Source: Yponomeuta sedellus (lineage: Eukaryota > Arthropoda > Insecta > Lepidoptera > Yponomeutidae). From it: 64,000 nt of DNA. The DNA is taken from positions 14,175,501 through 14,239,500 of the forward strand of contig OW203727.1 in assembly GCA_934045075.1 (NCBI GenBank), given 5' to 3'. Below the pieces are notes generated by a model that made no database searches, was not told the DNA's origin, and saw nothing but the letters and a program-made list of their open reading frames with translations. Shown piece by piece: positions 55,505-64,000 of the stretch (the first letter of the stretch is position 1; the number at the start of each line of letters is the position of its first letter). Position numbers and translations under genes: made by a program.

Positions 55505-55836
55505 GTACCTGGGACCTATTTTTGGATGGAGTATAGTTCTTAAAGTCACAATGGTGGCCGGATTTGGTTATCGATTGGTAGGAAGACCAGAGGCCTGATG
55601 GATCAATAAACATCGACGAGAATCCGCGGATGAAACTGAAAGCAATGGACAAGACTGGCAGGGGCCAAGAGGGTTGGCGTAAGAGTGTACCTGAGACCTA
55701 TTTTTGGATGGAGTAAAGTTCTTTAAAGTCACAATGGTGGCCGGGTTTGGTTATCGATTGGTAGGAAGACCAGAGGCCTGATGGATGAATAAACATCGAC
55801 GAGAATCCGAGGATAAAACTGAAAGCAATGGACAAG
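55505..55836 (+). repeat. tandem duplication, ~182-bp period
   Basis: GACCTATTTTTGGATGGAGTA ... CAATGGTGGCCGG ... GAAAGCAATGGACAAG occurs at 55505-55653 and 55687-55836. The second copy stops at the Pao LTR border. Confidence 0.85.
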
Positions 55837-56273
55837 TGGTAGTTAGCCAGTGTCGGCTAGGTCTACCTAACGATGGGCTGGTTGAGAGAGCGGAATGGGA
55901 GGTGAAGTGAATGAACTTACTTGGTGATGGTGGATGAAGGCTCGCTTTAGCTGTTGGGCAGATGATGAGCGGTGATGGATGAGCTGATGCGTCCAGCGCA
56001 CGGAGAACACTCCTGCACTGTTCACTTATAGTCTAATATTGTCAATATATTGTTCTTTGAGCTGATAAAGTTTCTTGGTCACCAAATGTTTATCACTTCA
56101 CGAGAATTCGAGCACTTATCACGCGCGAATGTCACAGTGCGAATGTGTATGCAGATGGATGGATAATTAGTAGCGAGCGGGCGGCACGAGCGACGGCACC
56201 GGAACGAATCAGAATAATGAATGAATGACCACAGATTCATGATTACGTCGCGCGATCGATTCTCGCGCGAACA
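55837..56273 (-). mobile_element. Pao/BEL 3' LTR
   Basis: 437 bp, TGTTCGCGCGAG...ACTACCA on the minus strand, 97% or so like the solo LTR at 24121 by eye. Directly inside it is a purine/GC-rich stretch (GGGCCGGCCCCCCAGGA read on minus), the expected position of the polypurine tract. Confidence 0.9.
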
Positions 56274-58396
56274 TCCTGGGGGGCCGGCCCAAATACTCCA
56301 TCATGAATGGCTAGTGGGAGCCTGGCAATCTTGAGGACCAGTCGTCTAAGAGTCCCTGTGCTGGTATCCAGGTCCACTACTCTTACAACGCCATCCTTTC
56401 CAGGTAGGAGGCGAGTGATTCTTCCTCTCTTCCAGTACAGAGGCGGTATGTTATCTTCCATAATGAGGACGAGCTCGCCGATTTGAGGAGCAGAAGAAGG
56501 AGAGATCCATTTGAAGCGGGTTTGGAGAGTGTGGAGGTAGGATTTGGTCCATAGAGCCCAAAAGCGCTGAGAAAGTGCTTGAATGAGTTGAAAACGTTTA
56601 AGGGCTGAGAGAGACCTATCATCAAATGAAGTCTCGGGAAGAGCTGAAAGAGGACGGCCAATTATGAAGTGGCCTGCCGTCAAAGTTTCGAAATCTGTGG
56701 GATCTGAAGAGAGTGGGCGAGAGTTCAGCACAGCCTCGATTCGTGTCAATAATGTAGGAAACTCCTCAAACGTGAGGTGTTGCTCACCAACTACGCGATA
56801 AAGCAGTTGTTTTGTAGATCTGACTATTGTTTCATGTAGACCACCGAACCACGGTCCGGTAGGTGGATTTAATAACCAAGTTATGTGCTGATTGCTAAGC
56901 ATATGTGTGATTGCATCATCGTTGGAAGCTAGGAAATTCTGAATTGCAACGAGCTGATTCCTAGCGCCTACAAAATTAGTACCGCAGTCTGAGCGTATGA
57001 GAACGGGAATACCGCGACGCGAAATAAATCTCTGTAATGTCGCGAGAAAGGCATCAGTGCTGAGCGACGAGACTGATTCCAAAGTGAACCGCCTTTGTTG
57101 AGAGACACACAAATATACAAAAATACGCTTTCAAGAGTTTGGCATTTCGTAATGTGCTGGATTTGACGAGAAACGGTCCTGCGAAGTCTATTGATACCTG
57201 ACTAAATACTGGTTGAGGTGTAACTCGGTCTATGGGCAGATCGGCCATTACCGGTGCCTTAGACTGTGGGCGACATCGAAAACAAGTAATACATTTGAAA
57301 ACGCGATGTCTGATAACGCGACGTGCTGATAATATCCAGAACTGCTGGCGGAGTATTGCGTGTAAAGTGTCTGTGCCAGGATGGCAGTGTATTTTGTGTG
57401 ATCTATAATGAGGTGTACGAGAGGACTCGAACTAGGCAGAATGAGCGGATGTTGAGCGTCATACCTAATAGCAGCATTGGAGAGTCGACCTTCAACTCTT
57501 AAGAGTTCATCTTTTATGAAGGGTGAGAGACGTTGGAGTCGAACTGTGCATATTTTGTTAGTTTGCAAGCGATGAATATCCTCTGCAAATTCATTGTGCT
57601 GAACAGAGCCGATCCAAGAGAGCAGAGCGTCTCTGCGCTCGTTAGCAGTCAGGGGACCAGAACGTCGTGCAGTTTTAGGGTGCTGACAATTAAATTGAAA
57701 GCGTTTAAGACAAGCTGTTACTCCAACGAGCTTGTCGAGTGAGCTGAAATGAGTGAGCAGATCAGTGTCCACATCAGTCTATATGGGCTTGTACTTTCTT
57801 GGGCTTAAGGCCAGGAATAGCATGATGACCCAAAGCTGGTGGCATCTGTGGCCATGTTTCAGGAGACTCCTTGAGCCATACTGGTGACCACCAAAGATGA
57901 TGAGTCAACAGTGATTGTGCGGAAATACCTCGGCTTGCACAGTCTGCAGGGTTGAGATGTGTTGGAAAGTGTCTCCATGTTATTTTAAATGGGGTTGAGG
58001 TTATTTTAACTACTCGATTAGATTCGAAGACCTGAAGTCAATGTGGAGGCGTATTAAGCCATGCGAGTACTATTGTGCTGTCGGACCAGCAAATATATTG
58101 AGTTATAGGTATATGTGCCGAAAGCTGGGCAGAAACACGAATTATGAGTTGTGTGAGTAGGTTAGCAGCTGAGAGTTCTAGCTTGGGGATTATGAGCCGA
58201 TTTTTAATGGGTGCTACCTTTGACTTGGCCACGATGAGATGTACGTTAGCGCGTCCATCGGCCTTCACCTCGTGAAGATATATGACGGCTGCAAAGCCGG
58301 TTTCTGAGGCGTCTGCAAACCCGTGAAGCGAGTAAGCAGAGCTATGTTTATCTGGGCTACGGATGTGTCTGGGAATACGGAGGTGTGAGAGCTGAC
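56243..58396 (-). pseudogene. Pao/BEL pol fragment: RNase H and integrase
   Basis: Minus strand, four broken frames. 58038-58396 is RNase H-like (LHGFADASETGFAAVIY, LELSAANLL, YICWSDSTIVLAWL). 57054-57772 holds a zinc-binding integrase N-terminus with its cysteines (CITCFRC near 57285) and QVSIDFAGPF (first catalytic Asp). 56243-57112 holds IRSDCGTNFVG (second Asp) and GGLHETIV (Glu), then a C-terminal region with LYWKRGRI typical of Pao elements. Frameshifts or stops fall near 58037, 57400, 57250 and 57110. Gag, protease and most of the reverse transcriptase are missing, so it cannot move alone. Confidence 0.9.
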
Positions 58397-58463
58397 ACCT
58401 CCCATTCCGCTCTCTCAACCAGCCCATCGTGAGGTAGACCTAGCCGACACTGGCTAACTACCA
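58396..58463 (+). mobile_element. inverted Pao LTR end
   Basis: 68 bp matching the last 68 bp of the LTR but in plus orientation, joined directly to RNase H sequence at 58396. With 55837-55904 it forms a 68-bp inverted repeat (one mismatch) around the fragment. Confidence 0.9.
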
Positions 58464-58580
58464 TTTTTGGTCTTCGAGCCGTTGACTGAACCGGTCACCC
58501 ATCATACAGTCCACTAGTTATCATTTTTGGTCTTCGAGCCGTTAATTGAACCGGCAACCCATCATACAGTCCACTTGTCA
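58464..58580 (+). repeat. two tandem ~56-bp units
   Basis: TTTTTGGTCTTCGAGCCGTT ... CATCATACAGTCCACT is repeated twice right after the Pao border (58464-58518 and 58520-58576). Confidence 0.8.
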
Positions 58581-59370
58581 TATTTTCTGCCCGTTCCCGT
58601 TAAAATATATACCAATTTTTACGCATAAGTACGTAAATTCCATTGTCCAATTACAAATTAAAAACTTCCCTATTGATAATTACGTAAACAAGGTCCCATA
58701 CCTAGTTATTTTCATCTCAGCCCAAGTAAACTATAAAGTGAATCTCTGCCCATAACCAATAGTTCCATAAAATAAGTCTAAAGTACTTAAAACTATTATT
58801 TCTGCTCAAATCCATAGAAATAAAAATAAGTAGGTAGTTTGTGAAAAAGTTCATAGTACTGCAACATTCCAGAAACGTCGAGAGCTCGGCGTAGGTACCT
58901 ACCTATAGCTTCGATTCGTGTTTTTCGTGTTGCTACGTACTACGGTTACCTACCTATAAATGTGTTAGTACTTAGGTACTTACATCCATAAGTGCTAATT
59001 GTTTGTGTTTGTTACGTTTTGTGTGAATGCATTCATTATTCCATATTAATTTTCAGCTCTCCGAATAGAATAAGTGACTTCTTTTCGGTTACGGACGTAC
59101 TTACTTGCTATTGTTTAGTCCTCCATAAGTCATTCGTTCATTTCAAAGTAAAGGGTTTGGCAGTCTCGAAGTCTGTTGATAAAAAATACTTCTAACATCC
59201 CATTTGATGATACATTTTAAAAGTTTGTTTAGTTAGCAACAAGGGCCGAGGTCCTCATACTCGTCGCAATAACATTCGTTAGGGTAACGCACCTACTTAC
59301 ATAGGTTCCGCAGAATAAAATCAGTGGTTTTACGATACGTTCGGAAATTTAGTACCAACATCAATAAGTA
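58581..59370. other. no recognised feature
   Basis: AT-rich; nothing supported. Confidence 0.4.
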
Positions 59371-59586
59371 CGTGTATTGGGGTAACTTCGGATGCTTTTT
59401 TGCAAGTTTCGACAGGTTCGACAAAAATAAAAAAATATTCATTATGGGTAGATTTCTTGACTTGTAACTGAATTTGTATGAAAAAAGAAAGATTACATTT
59501 TAGGAAAACCTAGAGTTTAATTTCATAGATGCAGTGGTTATTGATTAAAACTGGGTTTAAAGTAAAAGTTTTGTTTTATTTCTACC

Positions 59587-59780
59587 AGGGAAAGATCGGA
59601 CTAGTATGGGGGAAGATCGTACTATATCTAAAACTGAATCTTATTGTCATACGCCTATGGTTCATAGAAAAACATGATCTGATCTTACCCCAGATTAACC
59701 ACATAAAAAAACTATCTCGAGGGTTTCATAATTCCAGTCCTAACTTTTTTTTAAGTATTCTACGTCCGATCTTACCCCTA
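59587..59780. promoter_or_regulatory. subterminal motif cluster, left end
   Basis: AGGGAAAGATCGGA (59587), GGGGGAAGATCG (59608), GATCTTACCCCA (59681) and TCCGATCTTACCCCTA (59765): two direct and two inverted copies of the terminal motif. Likely transposase-binding sites (inferred). Confidence 0.6.
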
Positions 59781-60537
59781 ACAAAAAAAAAAAACAACAG
59801 TGTGTTTCTCAAACTTTCAAAAATTCTATTATGAAGTAAGTAGTAAGTTTATGAAAAGAAAAATACAGTTTGATAAACATAAGAAAAGTAGTAACGAACA
59901 AGAGCACAGTAATCAACGCCTTTATCAACAACAAGAAGCTAAAGTAACTGTACTTTGAAAAATACAACAGAATATATTCTCCAACGTAGGTACTAAACAG
60001 AAAACAAAACCCCGCCTATCTTCCTGTAAATGGGAGGTTAATCTTCCTGTTAAATTATGGGAAAAATATTCAAATTTTGTTACGCTCTGTAGTAGGAACG
60101 GGCTCATGAACAATTTTATTATATTTTTTTAAATAGCTTTCCATAAAAATCTAAATTATGACAAGATATGATGATGACGATGATGATGAAGATGACATGA
60201 GATAAAATATGATAATCAAGGAACTAAAAAAGAGTGGAACATTATGAGATCGACACTTAACAAGTATATTACACGAGCAATATTACGTACATTTTGTAAC
60301 AATTAGGTAGTAATGCTAAGTAAACAAAAATTATTATATTTTATACATTCACCTAACCTAACATTAATATTTTAATCTTTTGTAGCCTGTGTTATTGTGT
60401 CCCCTCTCGAATTATTTTTAATTTTGAGAAAACATAAGGCAATTAAATATTGATTTTGGTGTAATATATTTTAAAAAATTGAGGGAGGCACTTTCCCTAC
60501 ATAGGGACATCCAGATATGGAGGCTACTTAAAAAAAT

Positions 60538-61300
60538 TCAAAAACAAACCAGCGCATCATCTTCATTGCTCAATACATAATACTTTATATTTTCTGGATC
60601 TCTTGTTAAGATAACTTTTTTTACAATTGAATTGTTAGTCACCTCATCTTTGTCCAATTTTTTTGGCACGGTAAATTTCAGCTTTGGTTTCTGTTGCGTT
60701 TTTAGAAATCTTATTGTATAATAGGTTGTTTCATCAGATGTTTTCATTTTATCTACGAATCCTATAAAATACTTCCATGAGTTACGATTGTAATATCTGA
60801 CGAGAACAGAGTCGTTCAACTTATACGTTTCTTCATATTTTTGTTCGTTATTTTCTTTTTCAGTCTCATTATTATTTTCCTTTTTACAAGTTCTATTGTC
60901 ATTTTCTTTCTCCAGATGCTTCTTTTCTTTTCTTTTCAATGTTTTTTCTTCAAATCCTTGCAAAATATTAATAATATCAGTGTCATTTAATATTTTGTTT
61001 GAGTTGTTTTGGTATATTGTTTCACAATCAGAGTTAGAAAAACTTTCATCATTCATTTGGCACTGATCAAAATTTATATTTTTCTTGTGTATATATTCTT
61101 CGTCGCTAGGATGTTCACTGTGTTCATCATCCACACAATCTAAGATATCTGAATCACTATGATGGCTCAAAGTTCCTGACACTTCTGTGTCGCTCGCATC
61201 TTCAGTTTTTCTTTGTTTTCTAGTCTGTTTTCTCCTTTTTTTTTAAATTTTTTCAGGTTTATTCGTTTTGGCGGAATCAACATTTTGACGTTGATTGACC
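60538..61300 (-). pseudogene. pogo-like transposase, C-terminal region
   Basis: A 214-codon frame (60538-61182) extends upstream in frame through Lys/Arg-rich sequence to a TAA near 61244. It has an acidic Ser/Asp stretch (SDSDILDCVDDEHSEHPSDEEY), a Lys/Glu/Asn-rich low-complexity centre, and a compact end with YKLNDSVLVRYYNRNSWKY and YYTIRFLKT. It ends RDPENIKYYVLSNEDDALVCF. Such tails occur in insect DDE_1 proteins; function unknown. Same element and strand as the DDE core, so I take it as the end of one transposase and not a separate gene. Confidence 0.6.
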
Positions 61301-61348
61301 AAGCTTTTCTTATTATTTTCTTTTCTTTTACTTTTTTTACCCACACCT

Positions 61349-62452
61349 TTATTTTTCGTAGTAATGTTTTGTTCTGCTGTTGTGTTCTGTTCTGTTTTTT
61401 GCTTTTTTAGGCTGTATTTTTTTTTCTATTTTAATTACCTTCCTCTTTGTGGTAGTCTTTTCTTGTGAACATCCTGGTATTGCAAGAATATCTGGATCAT
61501 CATGAACTACCGCAATAGTTTTTGTTCTTAAATCTGCATCCACACTACTATTTTGTTTCTTTTTTAAAGAAGTTTTGGTCAGGTTTTTCTCTTGGACAAG
61601 GCTTAATTTATTTTTCTTTTCTAAAAAACTGCGTGTGATTACTTCTGCTCCACTGGCTATGCGTTTGAGTTTAACGATATTCTTTTTTCCATCATTACAA
61701 TGTTGGCGTTGTAGTTTTTCAAGTAATATATCCTCGAAGCTGGTTATGTACCGAGCTTTATCGTCTGGATGCACGATCGATATATTTGAAACAATATCAA
61801 TTTTCGGAGCCCGTTTGTATGCCCAATGCCCGTTTGAAGAGGGAATGTCGGGGTTAGTGTCAGTTCCTAAAGTAGAGTTGACTTTAGGAGTATGATTTAC
61901 TTCCAAAATAGGAGTAAGCATTCCAGTGGCAGAAGCGACTTCATCATCAAACATGGTTTCAATCGTGGGAGTGTCAACTGTCGATGATGATGCTGCCGGA
62001 AGCGGGGAGTTCGTTTCTCGTGAAAGGGCAGGTAAAGCAACATATTCTGTTTCTAACGTAGACACAGAAAGGTTGGGAGTGTAGTCAGTTTTGAAAGGCG
62101 GTACTTCAGCAGACGCGGATTTTGTTTCATTGTTAGAAGACACCCATGTCAAGTTTTTATTAAAGAAATCAAGGCTCAACTGCTTCAGAGTTCCAACGTC
62201 ACTTTTTTGAGAATTTGGCACATTTTGTGTTGCGGTATGCTGCAACCATCTCTTGTAAGCTGCTGGTTCATATTTCTCCGTTGGTATGACGTCCGCATTA
62301 TATGGGAATATGCCTGCTTTTTTGAAGCCATTTACTATTACTTGTGGCTTGGTTTTGTTCCAAACTACAGCAAACATTTCGGCAAATTCTTTTTTTTTTT
62401 TTATTTTGCTCCAACATGATTTCTTTGCCATTTTACTAGCTTGGCGTCCCAT
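61349..62452 (-). pseudogene. pogo-like transposase, post-catalytic region
   Basis: It continues the DDE domain after a frameshift in a poly(T) tract at 62391-62403: KEFAEMFAVVWNKTKPQVIV and NGFKKAGIFPYN are the usual end of the DDE_1 core. After that come about 300 residues of Ser/Thr/Lys-rich linker ending in a basic KRKVIKIEKKIQPKKAK stretch that could act as a nuclear signal. A second frameshift near 61370 and a TAA near 61244 separate it from the C-terminal region. Confidence 0.75.
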
Positions 62453-62935
62453 ATGGATTTGACGGACTTGAAAACTGCCAAGTCTAGTGGCTGTAGCAAA
62501 TGTGATGTATGCGCTGGTAGCTTTAAAATGGTAATGTTGTTTTCAACTGCTAGTTCCACAATTCGGAGATCAACATGGGTACTATGACCATCATACACCA
62601 TTAAAACTGGCCTTTCCTCCCCTACGCCAGGAATAATAACATCTTTCATGTAATTATAAAAGACATCAGTTTCCATCCATCCGCGTTTGGTTACAGCATA
62701 CGCTATTTCAAAGTTGTATATATCTTTATTTTCTGCCATCCACTGTTCGTACATGTGCTTGGCTTTAAACACAATTAGTGGATTTAATTTGTTACCATTT
62801 GCATTAACTGTGGTTAACACAGTCACATTTTCTTTACCGGTGCTGTTGGTTGTTCTAGAACAACCCATCTAGGCAACCCTCTCCCGCCAACCACTTTTGT
62901 TTTTGTCGGATCTAGACAAACAGATATCTCATCTC
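62401..62935 (-). pseudogene. pogo-like transposase, DDE_1 catalytic core
   Basis: The DDE_1 domain of pogo/CENP-B/jerky-type proteins. The first acidic motif is DEISVCLDPTKT (about 62895-62930), in another frame from the rest. MVYDGHSTHVD holds the second Asp and HTSHLLQPLDLAVFK the third, with NPLIVFKAKH between. Frameshifts lie near 62870 and 62400, and a TGA precedes the first motif. The region between the N-terminal domain and the first Asp, normally 100-150 residues, is absent. Confidence 0.85.
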
Positions 62936-63218
62936 AATTTATTTTTTTGAACAAACTCTGAAACCAATTGTAGAACTTCATCTCGTGACAAGCCAAAGCC
63001 CCATTATGCAGTAATGCAGTTGGTCTCCCCAATGTCTCACTGTGAACGCGCGTTTTAGCGTGGACTCTGTCATTGAGAGTTGAAGCAGGTATGTTGTACA
63101 GTTTTGCAGCAGCATAGTTAGTTAGTTCCTTGCTTTTTACTTTTTGTTCAGCAATCCTTAAGTCTTCTTCAGTATATTTAGTGGCTCTGTCTGTTTTTCT
63201 CACATAATTTCGAGGCAT
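62934..63218 (-). pseudogene. pogo-like transposase, N-terminal HTH
   Basis: Starts MPRNYVRKTDRATKY, then EEDLRIAEQKVKSKELTNYAAAKLYNIPASTLNDRVH, a psq/CENP-B-type helix-turn-helix for DNA binding. It ends at FKKIN and a stop, where an internal deletion joins it to the catalytic core. The ATG at 63216-63218 follows TTTGTTTCAG at 63226-63235, a consensus 3' splice site, so a 5' UTR intron (about 63226-63493, GTGAGT donor) is likely. Confidence 0.8.
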
Positions 63219-63330
63219 GATGGATCTGAAACAAATAAATATATATTGAAGTTTTTTTCAATATGTCAAGAGGTCCTAAAATGTCGAGAAAGTTTGAGTG
63301 CCACTGGTTTTTTTTATACATTCCAAAACG

Positions 63331-63726
63331 GGGGAAGTTCGGATGCAATTTAGTCCGATCTTACACCCATGGGGGAAGATCGGATTAAAATCTATAGGCT
63401 AATCTATGCGTCTTTCGTTATCCTAACCTAAAAACAATAGATTTCATAAGTGGATTAAGCACAGATAAACTAACAAAAATAAGAAATACTCACTCTAATA
63501 CTGAGATACGCGCTCAGGGGGAAGTCCGGATATGTGAAAATGTGATCTATATTCCGCGTTTTCAAATTTTGTTCCACAGCACGCGCGATCTCACCTCGAA
63601 CGAAAATCGGCCACTAAATTGTGATTCACAACAAGCGTCGCAGACGGTATTACCAGTGATGAAAAATGTTAACAATCTTGGTATTTATTTGAATTATTCG
63701 ATCTTTCCCTGATTCGATCTTACCCC
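63331..63726. promoter_or_regulatory. subterminal motif cluster, right end
   Basis: GGGGGAAGTTCGGAT (63330), TCCGATCTTACACCCA (63354), GGGGGAAGATCGGAT (63371), GGGGGAAGTCCGGAT (63518), TTCGATCTTTCCCT (63698) and TTCGATCTTACCCC (63713). Six motif copies in both orientations. Confidence 0.6.
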
Positions 63727-63729
63727 AAC

Positions 63730-64000
63730 ACACTTACCTATACTATAACTTTGCTGATGTATAAAGGCAGCGGATAAATAAGAGGTGAGAAAAAAAAATT
63801 AATAAAAAATGGGACACCCTATATAATGGCACCTAATCGAGCAGTCTGTACCCATACAATGTTACAAGGCAATGAGACTCTTTTTTTTTGAGTAATTAAA
63901 AACTAATGGGACAAGTGTATTTTGTAACACTGTATATATTGATCTGAGTTAAGCATTGAAAATTCAATGGTTAAAGGAACCGTGTGATGGGACGAAGAGA
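63730..64000. other. no recognised feature
   Basis: AT-rich flank to the right of the transposon. Confidence 0.4.

Larger units (their letters stand above)
59377..63728 (-). mobile_element. pogo-like DNA transposon, decayed
   Basis: About 4.35 kb between TTGGGGTAACTTCGGATG at left and the complement of TTGGGGTAAGATCGAATC at right. The left end is preceded by TA, the usual pogo target; the right is followed by CA, perhaps mutated. Both subterminal regions carry repeated GGGGGAAGATCGGA-like motifs. It encodes one transposase gene on the minus strand, now broken. Confidence 0.75.

Noticed and set aside
60538..61182. Separate gene downstream of the transposase
   Set aside because: It extends in frame into Lys-rich sequence continuous with the transposase and lies inside the element's ends; more simply the C-terminus of one broken transposase.

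Overview
This looks like repeat-rich nuclear DNA from an insect, most probably a moth or butterfly. The sequence is AT-rich and gene-poor. It is packed with tRNA-derived SINEs, LINE fragments with microsatellite 3' tails, a Pao/BEL LTR element, a mariner fragment, a pogo-like DDE transposon, Helitron-like short elements and MITEs. I found no convincing host gene, rRNA or functional tRNA. The lepidopteran assignment is an inference from the repeat style, not a database match.

Layout. 1-640 is a SINE joined to a mariner C-terminal fragment. 708-1158 is the first of at least twelve copies of a family carrying a tRNA-Ile-like module; others lie near 7.1k, 22.8k, 24.8k, 27.0k, 28.3k, 38.8k, 40.5k, 43.3k, 45.2k, 50.3k and 51.6k. 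12.6-18.6k is a LINE inserted in reverse into an older relative. Its ORF2 carries intact endonuclease and reverse transcriptase motifs, but it is 5'-truncated inside ORF1. 20.4-21.9k is a SINE split by a GC-rich 1.08-kb retro-insertion with an 18-bp target-site duplication. 24.1k is a solo Pao LTR. 24.8-25.7k is a SINE inserted in a SINE, inside a tRNA-like element. 28.28-29.39k is a palindromic foldback element with 453-bp arms and a FLYWCH zinc-finger exon. 29.4-53k is mostly unrecognised AT-rich DNA with scattered SINEs and MITEs. 53.9-54.8k is a decayed LINE, 55.8-58.5k a rearranged Pao fragment, and 59.4-63.7k a decayed pogo-like transposon with arrays of subterminal motifs.

The genes do not form a pathway; they are remnants of independent mobile elements, often nested. 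Two structures deserve attention. One is the tRNA-Ile-like family: copies have 8-12 bp target-site duplications, a shared 3' end, tandem units about 308 bp long, and 5' ends often folded back into inverted tRNA halves. The other is the long palindrome. Its features (long terminal inverted repeats, 11-bp duplication, FLYWCH exon with a splice donor) suggest a non-autonomous Mutator-like (MULE) element, and if transcribed it would form a long double-stranded hairpin.
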